A DNA stretch of 64,000 nt from Takakia lepidozioides (Eukaryota; Streptophyta; Takakiopsida; Takakiales; Takakiaceae), in the NCBI GenBank assembly GCA_030704615.1, contig CM060732.1, positions 5,952,001-6,016,000 on the forward strand, written 5' to 3'. The position numbers were made by a program, and so were the translations under genes. Below are positions 32,599 to 44,158 of the stretch, in pieces (within the stretch, counting starts at the first letter, position 1; each line of letters begins with the position of its first letter). Under the pieces are notes generated by a model that had not been told where the DNA came from, made no database searches, and saw only the letters and a program-made list of their open reading frames with translations.

Positions 32599-35500
32599 CT
32601 ATTGGCCTGCTATCCAGTTCGGTATGTTTGCCGTTGCCTCATTGACCATCTTCACCAACGTCACCTGCAACCAGTGGCAAAATGGGCAACTTAGCATGTG
32701 AAACCAATGGCAAGGTGACATCAAAAAGGTTGAAGCACTCTTCCTCTTTCTTCTCTGTTTTTCCCCTCCAGCTGACCCACACATTATAAGGCTGCACACT
32801 GCAGACCTCTCTGGGTACTACAGTTCAGGATTAGCGGAGGAGACAATTACATACCACCGTCTCAGGCACACCCGGAGGCGGCATGGGCAAATTCCTCGGG
32901 GGAGCTCCCATTGTGTAAGACCGCTTGTCAAAGCGCCATTCCCCAATTTTGCCATATGTCAGCACCCCCTGTTACATTCTAGCATTAGGTTTCAAGTACA
33001 ATCACTGCGTCTTTTCTGGCACATCACCAATGGCATTGATATGAAAATTCCATTACCTTCATGTTGTAGTCACATCCATATGTGTAATGAATAATGTACT
33101 TGTCTCCTAGCTCAGTGTCCCATGGAGGCTGCAAGCACAAGTTGTTGTTTGCCACATCAATCCAAAATGAATCTCCAATCATGACTCAGTTACAAAAGGT
33201 ATTCCAAGTAATTTGGTTCCCAGCTATCCAGCATTCTGCCTATTTGAGGTATTCTGTGGGATGATGGCTTCGTCAGACTGTGAATGTGCAGGGTCCCCTT
33301 GCTCCTTTTGTAGGATTGAAGTGCATCGTTATGTTTGGTGTAAGACTCCTGATCAAGGCTATGGCTCCTCCAATTATCTCTATAGTGTTTCAGCCTGGAT
33401 ATTCAGGTCATTCACTAATTTCCAACGAGATAACAGGTCAACTTGTACCAATTTTTAGAGAAACTACTCCAGAACAGTAGTAAGATTGACTTCTCAAAGC
33501 ACCCTGGAGCAGCAAATAGTCAAAATGTAAGAACCGAACAAGAATTAACAAGCATAATATGCACCTGAAGCATGAAATCCTTGCGCAAAATGTGTTGTAC
33601 ACCGTGTAAGGCTGATGCAGTTGCATATCCATACCTAGCCAAAATCAACCCACCGATTCCGTTATTAGCCCAGGGCAATAAACAGAGAGATGTGCTTTTC
33701 ACCTAATATCTTTCTTAACAATGTTCCTTTGCTTGATCTTCCATAGGAACTAAAGCTTGTATCCCTGAGAAAAACATTTCCAAGTGAAGGGCCAAACTTA
33801 AAGAGGTCTTACATTTCCAACACCCAGCCAAACTTGCTGTCAGCAGCTGGATCATCTTTCATGTTGATTGAAACATTCGCCCATGTGGGCGCTATTTTCT
33901 CCAGCTGTGACTGCTCAGCCCCCAATATCCCACCAACATGTGTCATCGCAAGTCCTTACAAAACACATCTGCAGTGGGTAGTTTGTATGATGTATTCCTT
34001 AACCACCTCCCTGTAGGAAAATGGTTTGCAATAATCTTGCTACTTTCAACTCCACGGGAAACTTGCTCTCCTGGCCCTGCATGAGGAGATTTCACACAAC
34101 AAAGGATAGATAGAGAGACTAACCTTCTTAATGATGACGGGGGAATTTCCAATGGGGTCAATATTGGTGATTTCCCCCAGTTCTTTAGGGTAGAACTTCC
34201 GCAAAACATCTTCATTCTCCTTTGGAACAATGTAGAAGAAAGAAAAGGCAGCTGGCATCTGTTCAGTGGCCAGGTTAGGCAGTGGCCTTATGAACACATG
34301 ATCTGGCTCCGCCATCATTATGTATCTGGGAAACCCCAACCCCACTTTTCCAACCTTACAATTTGCAGAACGTAAAAGGAAAACATTTTAACTATGCATT
34401 TCATTGCTCCCAGACTGCCTGGTCAAGTAACTGCCATGGTGAACTCCAAAGCTGAAAAGTTACTTCATGAGAGTGGACCACCAATATACTCAATTGCCTG
34501 TAAACTTTGTCTATCTCCCCCTCTCCAGCTAAGCAGCATATCCTTGTAAGTGAAACCAGTGACGCAAGTCAGGTGTTGGGTATCTCCTACAAAAAGAGCT
34601 GCATAACTGTAGCGAGCCTTTGAGAGAGAAAAACAATACATCTCTCTCTCTCTCTCCTTGGATGTGGATACGTTCTTTGTAACAACACTCAAGAACTGCC
34701 TGAGCCCTCTGGCTCTTTCTCCATCCTTGAACATACACGACATACAAGATGGCAAACTAATACATTAGGAAACCTGAAAATGAGAGGCTTGAGAATTTTT
34801 TTTTCTCTCTTTCCTTGAATGTTGCTAAGATCTTTATAGACAGCATTTTGCCTGATCCCGTTATTCTGTTCAGATTTTTTTGTCTGGAACGGAACTGGGA
34901 AATGGGTAGCGGGATGACTCACTAGGGTGACTCAACCTAATGAGGTATTAACCTAAAGCTATTGCCCTATATGGCTAGTTATTTTGGCCACTCTCATTTG
35001 GAAGAGGAGCAGGCAAGAGCTGAAGGAGCTGACTACACTATGGCTACAAGCAAGGTATCCATTCAGACTCCTTCAACACTGTGATGGGCTGCTTAGTATG
35101 GCAACACAAAGAGAGTTGACACTATGAGGAACTTACGTGTGTCATAACGTGTTGGCTGTAGAGGAGAGTTTTATTGTAATCTCAATGGCCACAAGGCTAC
35201 GGCAAACAGCATCTTATGAGTACATTCTCTCTATGGCCACGAGGCTATGGCACACAACGTCTTATGAGTACATTCTTTCTGTCTCTCTCTCCCTACTTTC
35301 ACCTAACATTCTTGTGCACATACTCTTCTTCAATGTTGGCCCTTTGAAGCCATTGTACGAATGCCCAAGGTCGGTTTAAAACAATGTAACCCTGCACACT
35401 CGACCAACTCACATGGATTAGTTATCCTGCTTTCTAGAACATGCAAGAGTTGGTTTGGGTAGAATTCATGCAAACACTAAAAGCAGACCACCGCATCCTT

Positions 35501-36501
35501 TTCCTGGCTAGACAAACCTAACACTTTAAGCTCCTGTACTATAAGAAGTGCCAAAGCGAGGTGCACTACAGAATAGGTTGCTGCTGCCGGTCACATTGGT
35601 CTCCTTCCAAAACTTTGTCAAATTCGATTGCAAAAGTTTCCAACATCAAGAATATCACGTACAGTCACGTGTGGCGATCACATGCCTTTGTAAGACCTAG
35701 ACACCAGGTCTTAGTTCAGCATCATCACCACAAAAACCGTCTCATACCACTCTCCAACACACCCAGTGCAACTACCGCAATCTTGAGATTCGGGTGGTGC
35801 TGAGCTCACATAGGTGCTCAATCCTGAGTTCTTACGGCGTTTTCTGAAACGCAAAGAGATTTGACGAGTGCAGCGGGTCTGGATTGTTAGTGGATTGTTC
35901 ACGGTGTGATTGCTACTCCAGGGCTTAGGTTGAAGCGTACACCTTATGAGCTCCCTTGCAAAACCTAATTGGTGGTCTAGTGGGAGATTCCAGCTCGAAG
36001 TCGATAACCCTTCCTCATTGCTATGAGTGTGTTCAGCTAACATACCCGATCTTCCCCTTCCGGTAGGGGATCCACAATAAATGTGGGGACCTCGTCCATA
36101 ACATCATCTGGCTTCCCAGAATGCATCACGCGTGTGAAGCCCCCCATCTCCGACCCTGGTTGATCTTTGAACTTCTTGAACCAGTAGTACATAATGCGAC
36201 ACTGCCATCGGTTGTAAGGGGAATCGTTCGCAGTAACCGCAGTATGAAACAACCTCTTCGGCCCCTTCTTCTCCTCCAGAGGCATTTTAATGAGAGGGTC
36301 AAAGAAGCCTCCAGCATCATCAAGCTCATCAACAGCCTCCAACTCCGACGCGTCGCCTTTCAATCGATAGTTACTAACCATTGTCACGGTGTTGTACGTA
36401 GCGACAAACAGAGCAAAAGCCACCACCATCAACAAAGGGAGCGTCACGCGCACCATGGCGACTGCCAAATTTCTCTCCCCCTGCACCACAACCTTTCTCA
36501 C
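32599..36501 (-). CDS. Hydroxyproline O-arabinosyltransferase (GT95, HPAT-like)
   Basis: Minus-strand exons: 36501-36046, 34325-34124, 33913-33813, 33634-33565, 33128-33057, 32968-32855 and 32664-32599. Phases agree except that one short exon (2 mod 3, about 20 residues, expected to hold the VVLNRP segment) between 36046 and 34325 was not found. Start at 36501 or more likely the Met at 36456, giving about 365 residues, the usual size. An N-terminal signal anchor (LPLLMVVAFALFVATYN) fits a type II Golgi protein. Family motifs: RLFHTAVTANDSPYNRWQCR, MYYWFKKFKDQPGSEMGGFTR, YIMMAEPDHVFIRPLPNLA (EPD metal site), NIDPIGNSPVIIKK, APTWANVSINMK, FGWVLEMYGYA, PPWDTELGDKYIIHYTYGCD, YGKIGEWRFDKRSYT, VKMVNEATANIPNW. 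The enzyme adds the first arabinose to hydroxyproline in extensins and CLE-type peptides. Confidence 0.92.
34346..36045. other. First intron of the arabinosyltransferase gene, with a repeat pair
   Basis: Apart from the expected small exon that I could not place, this 1.7-kb stretch holds two tandem copies (about 35185-35235 and 35240-35300) of a unit with ATGGCCACAAGGCTACGGCA and TCTTATGAGTACATTCT. The same unit is inverted at 31905-31975 and 32405-32480. Confidence 0.5.
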
Positions 36502-37035
36502 CGAGCCCCTTCAATAAGGCAAAAACACAATACCCCTGTAGACCTGCAATCAGGCCATCCCATCGCAATATCGCAACCTAGAACTCATCTCTCGCACAAT
36601 CAAATTCTCGTGCAATTCTCCGCAACCCAAGAGCCCATCTGCACCGTCTGCATTCACGCGCAGCGCTTATGTGACAGCCATGGCAGGGTCGGCCCGCCCA
36701 CCCGCCGGGTCGGGTCTCACCTCGCCCGCACTTAACCGTTCCGCGTTCCTATCCCCGCCCCCTGTTTCAACGGGCGCCGTCACTCTGTCCCTCGGACAGA
36801 ACTTCCGCTTCCCTCGCACGTTTGTAGATGCTTGGTAGAAGTCAATACCGGCTTTCGGCTTGGGCTGTTTCCCAGCACTGTCATTAAGGGGCCTGATTTG
36901 TGAGCTATTGGGAAGAGACCGAGGGTGTACAACGAGGAGGATCTGGTGAAACAAGCATCACTAGGGTGATAGGCAGATTGCCCCAGAACTAGTATGAACA
37001 GAGGCTTTAAAGGTGAGAACAGCAGATCGGCAAAG
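36502..37035. other. GC-rich upstream region of the arabinosyltransferase
   Basis: GC-rich and CpG-containing around 36660-36800, consistent with the promoter and 5' UTR of the minus-strand gene. No distinct TATA box was recognised. Confidence 0.35.
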
Positions 37036-37039
37036 CATC

Positions 37040-38830
37040 TATCTATGGAATTGCAGCCGAGCTCGTGATGCCACCTTCACATGCTTCCAGTTGATGTCGG
37101 ACTTGTCAAATTCTGGAGATGCCGAAGATGAGGGACTAGTGATGCTGCCGTGGGTCGGGAATTCCTCGAGGCCAATCGCATGAGCTTGCATCAGTGCATC
37201 TACAAATGAGTCCGTCCCTTCCCCAGGTCGCCTGGAATGTGGCGAGGAGGGTAAACTGCCGTTGAGGCTTCCTGGCGATTTCTGCACACATTTTTGCCCA
37301 AGCGAGTGTGGCAACAACCGTCAGGTCAAAAAACACTTGAGTAAGGATGGCGGTGGCCGAGGTATTGTGTGAGTCTAATATCCATCTGTATCTGGCTTTC
37401 CACAAGTGCCATAGAGTTGCCGATCTCAAAGTTTCATAAACTGGACAGTCAGAGGCTCTGGATTTGTCATTCTGATTGCAATTGAAAAGCAAGGTAATGG
37501 GTCCCAGAGAGGGAGTTCCCCAAGGGCGATAGAAGGCCAAGACCAGGTGCCAGATTGCCATTGGGGATAGGCAGTAAATAAGGAAGTGTTCCAAACTTTC
37601 AATTGTATCTATTGAGCAGCATCTTCATAGGAGAGCGTCTTGGAATCCTACAAATTGCCCCACCTTCAACACCCTGTTGGCTATCTGCCAGAGAAAAGCA
37701 CTGAGCTTTGCTGGTTTTGTCTCGTCCCAGATCAATCTCCAAATATTGTTCCAGTTTTCCATAACAAAACAAGCGTGCCCCCATCTGGCGTTCCATTTGG
37801 CATAGAGAGGCTGGGTTTTGTTAAGCGCCCTGTAAGCCTTTTTAGCAGAGTAAGCAAAGAAGGGTTGGGGGGAGGTTCCGAATTTCCAAAGCCACTCAGC
37901 CGGGTCTATCTGCAGATTTTGCAGAGCTCTCTTGGCCCCCAATCTAGGCAAACCTCTCTTTTGCTACCCAAGCTGCGACGGGGGTCCCTAATGGATGCAG
38001 AGGGTTGAAGTCTTTTGAATCAGAATTCCATTGGCAGATACAAGCTGGTCTTGCCCGCGCAGAGGGGGTAAGGGCTTCGTGAGGACTCAATAGAGATAGC
38101 ATGCCCGAGAAGGGGTCAGCGAGGAACCTGTAACCTTTGAGCATTCCATTATGCATTGCAGGGACATAAAGGATTTGGAATTCTCTATCTTCGAACATTA
38201 CCCATTGGGTGGGCCTTACAGAGATCACCTGCAGCCAGCAGAGTTCTCCATGGGTCTGGGACCGAACCGAGGACCAAGTCAATTCCGGTAGTCAGCCTTC
38301 AGGATCCTAGAGCATCTTGGAGAGAAATGGGCGTGCTAATCCAGAGGTCCCTAACCTTGCTAATTCCCCTAGTCTCCCATGCCGCCCACCTTTTGGCCTG
38401 CCCTTTCTCCGTCTAGGTTGGGTGGGCCGAGTTGAGAAAGAGCTATTGTCTCAGGGTTTCATGGAAGTTGGTAGGCACTTGCTTGATTAAAAAAGGCCTG
38501 AACCTATTCCATGCTCTCCAAATGGAGGTCCAGAGGGGAGATCCCACCACCTTGTGGTTGAATCCTTGAGTAATCCAACGAGTGATGGGGCCCATGAGGT
38601 AGATTGAAGAGGAGAGTTGGCAAATATGTTAGCGATAATTAACAGTTTCCACCAACCTCCTTCAGGACCCATGAAGTGTGGAAGCCATTTCCCTAGCAGG
38701 GCCTGAATTTGAGTGCCCGGATCCAAAACCCCCAGACATCTTGCTTTTTTGGCTGGCAGATTTGGGGGTGTGCTTGATTGTGAGCAGCTCATGTGAGCAA
38801 AAAATACTGTAAGCAGAATTCTGCTCATGT
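37040..38830 (-). mobile_element. Degenerate LINE ORF2 C-terminal fragment
   Basis: Several minus-strand frames read as the end of a non-LTR reverse transcriptase: WGHACFVMENWNNIWRLIWD, TKPAKLSAFLWQIANRVLKVG, then in another frame LEHFLIYCLSPMAIWHLVLAF and LWHLWKARYRWILDSHN (zf-RVT-like). Further upstream (higher coordinates) AWVAKERFA and MLSLLSPHEALT pieces continue the same protein. The frames are broken several times. The RT catalytic domain is not visible. It sits 0.5 kb upstream of the arabinosyltransferase start. Confidence 0.65.
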
Positions 38831-39500
38831 TCCTTGGAATTAGAATTTAGGGTTGGGCCTATTACCGCGGTCCATCAACTCCTAGAAGCCCTATTGCCGC
38901 GGGGCTTAACCGCCGAAAATGGGAGCTTAGTATTCCTGGAGTGTGGCTAAGGCATGGCAATAAGATTGGTGAGTGGATGAATGATAGATGAATGTGATAT
39001 GATAAAAATCTGGATGAAAGTAGAGTGGAATAAAGGTGATATTGTCTGATGTATGATGCAATTCCTGCTTTGATGAGATGAGCATGGACTTGCTTGCCCT
39101 TCCCCAGGTATCCAAGGTTGGCACATACATTGACTCTACTAATAAAAGTGACCACGATCGGTCGCACCCCTTTCTGTGACCTTCCTATGTTGCATCCTAT
39201 GTTCCATCTCCATTGAGTGAATTTGCTCAACCACATCACAGAGAGTCATTGCAATGGTATGTCTGAATGGCTCTGGATTAAGATGGCATTGACGCCAGCT
39301 TAATCTTCACCCCTCTAAGCTCAAGGAAATTGAAAAGCAGAAAAGAAGCAACCACTGAAGTCCTACCATTTGTTTGTGTATCTGTCTGTCTGTCTGTCTA
39401 CCTATCTGTCTGCTGCGAGGGTAGCTACCGTGTGAGCAGCTCACGTGAGCACACTAATCGTGAGCAGAATCCCTTAAACATGAGCACATTGTAAGCGTGA
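38765..39500. repeat. TGAGCAG-type palindromes
   Basis: Inverted repeats GTGAGCAGCTCATGTGAGC (about 38781), TAAGCAGAATTCTGCTCATG (about 38812) and GTGAGCAGCTCACGTGAGC (about 39433) with further AGCAGA half-sites up to 39500. The ATTxCCGCGG motif also recurs (38860-38900, 39545). Confidence 0.6.
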
Positions 39501-40365
39501 GCAGATTAAAAAGGCGGAGCCTACAACCGAGGTAATACAGGGCCTATTGCCGTGGACGCAAACACTTTCAAATGGAAATTCATGTAGGCGCCCAGGGACT
39601 AAAGATGTCGTGCTCCATGCATGCAATGTGGGATGAATATGTGATGAAAAACTGCCGAATGCAAGAAGCATGGATGGACTAAAATAAGAGTGATTGTTCG
39701 GCAAACATGGCAAATTCTTAACCCAAGGAAACACGGGAAACCCTGACCACAAACACTGATCCCGCAACCCAAACTCCAAACCCCCAAGGCAAACCATAAG
39801 CCTAAAACCCAAGCCCGCACTGATAAACCCCAAACCCCAAACCCCAAACCCCAAAGAATAAACGGAAACCACAAACCCAGAACGGTGACCCAAATTCGTG
39901 AAAGTGACCCTTACAACAGAATAAACCCCAACCAGCGACAATGTAGAAGAGGTGGAGAAGCAAAGCGAAAGGAGGCTTAAATTTAGAAGAATATGTGGAA
40001 AAAATTCAAGTGTCATAAAGAAACTCAACGGAAATTGTATGTGTTATTGAGTTTAAATAAGTGTATTTTAATTTGGCAGAAGCTTAATTCCAGCCCAGAA
40101 GACCAGCCAGATTAAGGTGTCGTTGACGACACCTTAATGTGGCACATTCGGGGATTTTTATTTTTATTTTTTTGGTTGCTACTTTTCTGTTTTTCAATAT
40201 CCTTCTGCTTAGAGGGGTGGAGATTAAGTTGGCGTCAACGCCATCTTAATCCAGACCCAGACAGACAGACAGGGTTCTTGAGTGGTTTCTGTTTTTCTGT
40301 TTGTCAATTTTCTTGTGCTTAGAGGGGTGGAGATTAAGTTGGCGTCAACGCCATCTTAATCCGGA
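39265..40365. repeat. Palindrome-bearing element: one inverted and two direct copies
   Basis: A unit of about 90 bases with TTTCTGTTTTTCAAT, GCTTAGAGGGGTGGAGATTAAG (shown here as GCTTAGAGGGGTGG then AGATTAAG) and a 28-base palindrome (half-site ATTAAGTTGGCGTC) occurs at 40170-40250 and 40285-40360 in plus orientation and at 39277-39355 in minus orientation. A fourth palindrome, diverged, lies at 40111-40138. The inverted pair frames about 0.8 kb, so it could be terminal repeats of a foldback element. Confidence 0.75.
39825..39856 (+). repeat. Short AAACCCC tandem run
   Basis: About four and a half copies of AAACCCC. It resembles a telomere-type repeat (plant AAACCCT) but differs by one base. 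Confidence 0.6.
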
Positions 40366-41590
40366 TGACGGTCTGGATGGGTAGAGGGTACATTCCAGTG
40401 CTGACGGATCGATGAACTTGATCCAGAGCCCATCGGCGTCCAAGGCCTAGCTCCTTTAGCTTGCGCTTGGTATGCTTGGAAAAAGCCTATACCGGAAGAT
40501 GGTTGCACCCAACGGCGCAAGGGGAAGCTGGCCTGCCTCACTTGGGCTGTGTGTCAAGGGGCGCCTTGTGAGGAGCGGGGAATTGGGGCCATTGTAGCTG
40601 AAATTGAAAGGGAAAGAAGGAAGAAAGGGAAAAGAGGGCAAGAGCCCCGAAGGATTAGAATGAGGCGGATGGCTTAAATACTAGGAAGAGAGGAAGTTAA
40701 AACAAGACCAAAGGAGGTACTTAAACAAAATATAAGCCAAGAATGGATCAAGAGAGAGGGATAGAAGGTAGAGGGTTGCAGCAAGCTGAAGAGAGACTCT
40801 AGAAAGATCTGCCTGAAATAATTAAAGAGGAGGAAGCAGCATGCAAAGAAGAAGATGAGCCTCGGATACTGAGCAGGAGAACAAGCAGAAGACAAACTAT
40901 GCAACTAAGATAGTAAGCCGCAAGATTCAACGAGCTTGGAAAATCTAGCAAAATAGCAAGGTAGCGAAACAAGCAATTTACAATCAGCATACGCGACTAG
41001 CATGAAGAGAACAAGGAGACTGTAAGGGCGAGTTCGCCTTCCCTCAGATAGGGAAAGGATGATTAAGCGTGAGAATTAATGGTAGGGTCATACGATGATA
41101 CTCAACCATCACTGTCCGACAGAAAGCAGGGAGTTTGGAGCTTGCCAGATAGCTGCGAATGATAAAGTGTGACAAGTGGGAGGTTCGGAGTTGAAGGCAA
41201 GACTGCATGGCGGCTGAGAATTAAGAGGCTTGCCTAGAAATCATCAGGGAATTATGAGAGAAACAAATGAAGGTGAGGATGAAAGGAACATTCGTCCTTG
41301 ATTTTTGTTGTCACATCAAACCTGACTGGAGACGAAAGAGTGGGAAAAATTTGCTTCGAACCGGGGTAGGAGGGTGTCTGGTGAACGCGCCTCAAGTGCT
41401 TTAGAGAAACTGAGGTAGGAAGGACAAACCGCCAGTCTGGGAGAGGGTTTAGCAAGCTTCGATGGGCGGAAGGTGGACTCTCGCCATAGACAACCGTTGA
41501 GCTTGCACACTTTCTCACCGCAGAACACGGAGCTCTCGCATGGCTCCGCCATCCCCAAGTTTGCATTGTTGATCTCGCAATTATGTTAAA
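40366..41590. other. Intergenic, no gene supported
   Basis: Purine-rich on the plus strand between 40600 and 41100. Minus-strand open frames are low-complexity (Ser/Leu-rich) and without domains. Expected downstream exons of the integrase-like gene (41657 downwards) were not found here. Confidence 0.4.
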
Positions 41591-41656
41591 TCAAGTGAAC
41601 AAAACATATGCATAAATAGAAAAGAGAGAACATTATAATGAATAATATAAACTTAC

Positions 41657-42125
41657 AGTCAATATGCCACAATGCCATCGGTGTTGTAACATTGTATTGA
41701 CGCCCTGCCAGGGGTAATGCTCTGTACCTCCTGTCATAGTGAGCCCCTAAGAAATTAATCAATGAAAAAAATGTCATAAAGAATAAAAACAAAGAATGTG
41801 CCTTTGATAACCAACACATCTACAAATTCCACATGTTTAATGGTACCTGATAACACTTGCAATGCTCTTGCGATCTTCCCCCTGGGAGCCCTCACATTCA
41901 ACCGTGTCAGGGTTGCTTTGACGTGCAAAATGCCCCAATTTGCACCATGCTCCCCAATTGGAAGAGTGGATTGAATTCTATCTGACAATTCCTCAATGGT
42001 GAAGCTACCATATACCTTGAATTTGTAACCCAGGGCCTTTGTCAAAAGCCTCTTCAACTGTCTAGGGTCTTTAATACTGTAGAGCTTCAGCAACTTTTTT
42101 GAAAGTAACTCCTTGGTTGAGCATG
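41657..42125 (-). CDS. Integrase-core-like protein, partial, two exons visible
   Basis: Minus strand. The first visible exon ends at 41847 and the second is 41746-41657; the TCAG then GTACC donor and TTAG acceptor keep frame. The first part reads SFTIEELSDRIQSTLP, then GILHVKATLTRLNVRAPRGKIARAL, matching the helical region that precedes the catalytic core (xGxxxxxxxLxxxGxRVxRxRVRxSL in relatives). The second reads YDRRYRALPLAGRQYNVTTP then MALWHID, where the family has RRxYxVPxPxxLWHIDxNHKLIRW; the Asp is the first catalytic acid. A donor (GACT then GTAAGT) follows, but the rest of the core was not found below 41657. The family is an orphan DDE integrase-core group seen in animals, fungi and algae. 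Here it is a gene fragment or has distant exons. Confidence 0.6.
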
Positions 42126-42757
42126 GTCTGAAACATAGGTCACTAGGTCTGCCATAGGCTGAACACCTTGTTCAGCCATAACTCTTCTGAAAAAGTAGTT
42201 GCAATAATCACTATGCCATAGCTGCATCCAAAGAAACTAGGGCTAATTAAACTACCTAATATTACTTCAGCTCATGATGTTAATCCTGAGAATTTGGAAA
42301 AAAAACTAAAACAACCACAACTATACTCAATCAGTCTGTCTCTTAACCGCTTCCTCTCTCCACCAGAGCGCCAAAATGCTAACCACTCATCGATTCCTTG
42401 TCACAATCCGAGGCTGCAAACGACCTAGCCAGAAGGAAGGTATCGAGGTGCATGGCATCAAAGCTCCATAGTCCGCATTCGCCGCGACCCACCAAACGGA
42501 ACCCTCAATAATTCTCCCAAAAATCCCAAATCCGACCTCCAACTCCCAAACCACCGCAAACTAATGTTCATGAACCCTAAACCCCAAAAACACCCGGTTT
42601 TCCCCTCCCTCGAACGGACCATGCCCGCGCGATGAACTAGGCATTCTACAGAAAAATTTGGAACATATGGAATTCCCGTGTAATTTTACTTGGTATTCAT
42701 ATAAATACTTGGTATAAAGTACGGTCACGCAAGACCGCGGTCCTCCCACGGGTAACC

Positions 42758-42835
42758 AGTGGTAGCCGGCATCTTTCTAGTGGCAATGGGCGTCTATCCA
42801 GTGGTCATGGGCATCTTTCCAGTGGTCATGGGTGC
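42758..42835 (+). repeat. Four short tandem repeats (CCAGTGGTCATGGGCATCTT)
   Basis: Units of about 23-25 bases starting with CCAGTGGT or CTAGTGGC, followed by CATGGGCATCTTT. The last two are nearly identical. Confidence 0.8.
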
Positions 42836-42839
42836 ATAA

Positions 42840-44140
42840 CTGAAAGAGAAAGCATGGCCCTTTTGGCATTCCATAAAGACCCATTTTGGACTAGAGAGAG
42901 AGTCGCTCCTTCCTCTTTGCGAGGTCACAGAGGTATGGGGGAATAGACAGGAATAGCAAGCTTAGCCACGAAAAGGGGAATCAAACACCTAGAGGAACTA
43001 GCTGTCTGAACTAAATAGAGTTCATACATTTGCCACATCCAACACCTTGTACACAAGAAATACACCCAAAACCAACATCTTTCCAAAGACCCCCAACCTT
43101 AGGTAATCCGTGACTTATACAACACACTAGGGGTTAGCCATCTTGCCACATGTTTCGGCGTGAATGGCCAGCCGTAAGGATATCAATCTAAGCCGTATGA
43201 TCTAAATGGCCAGGATGTAGCCACCACCTAGGGTTACACTGTACGGCTCATAATGCCAAGGGCCGTATATAACGGTATAGAGCCACCAAAATACAGGTGA
43301 TGAAGTCCTGGGGGGGGGATAAACTCATAATGAGGCAAGGAGATCCTCATAAGCCTCCACATCTGTGAAGACCAGCCCCCGTCGGAAACCGAGCTCCGCG
43401 AGGTAGGAAAAATATAAGCCCAAGTGCTAGATGAACGCCCTCCATTGCAAGATTAAAAACCTGCCAAGAAAAACCTGACACTTGCAAGGTGGGCTGAGAA
43501 CCCTTGGACATGAAAACTTTTCAAGGAGTATAGGTGGTGTACATCATATACTAAGGATATTCCCAAAAAGATCTAGAGATTTCAGAGGGCTAAAAGACTA
43601 AATTCCATAAACAAAGCTGGAAATTCAGAATAGAAAGTAGGAATAAACCAGATTCGAACTACAAAAGTCATCCCATAGGATGAATTCGCCTAATATGGAT
43701 GATATACATGGATGAAAGTACATAGGAGGATGATTCTGTCCAAATTTCGCCACTCATAACCTTAGGTTATTAGACCCAATATATATATTCATAACCACGT
43801 GGTGTCATTCATGATGCCAAGGAAAATATTGATAAGGCTCAGCTAACATAGCCCGCAACTTTAACAAACATGTTAAGTATTCTAATCTGTTTCAGGTGGG
43901 ACAGACGGTATGCCTCCGTTTACAACATGGTCAGTATGCATGCAAATCCAAATTCAAGATCGACAGTCCCTATTTGGTGTATCAATTATTACGCGAGTGG
44001 GGTGCTCTATTTCTACCACGGGGGACCAATGTCAAGGCGCATGACGATCCTGTCCATCTCACTGACCTTGTTCATTCCGAGCTAGTGTTTGATTTAACTT
44101 GCATCAACGTGGTCAAAAAAGGTAGCTGACAAATCAACAA
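42840..44140. other. Intergenic, no gene seen
   Basis: Two overlapping plus-strand frames at 43870-44129 (one with SKFKIDSPYLVYQLLREW) have no recognisable domain. The stretch is downstream of the dead integrase and may contain its 3' end or LTR, but I see no homologous pair. Confidence 0.35.
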
Positions 44141-44158
44141 GGTCAGAAAGAGTAGAGA

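Noticed and set aside
43870-44129. Small plus-strand gene
   Set aside because: Two overlapping frames without a domain, next to a dead retroelement.
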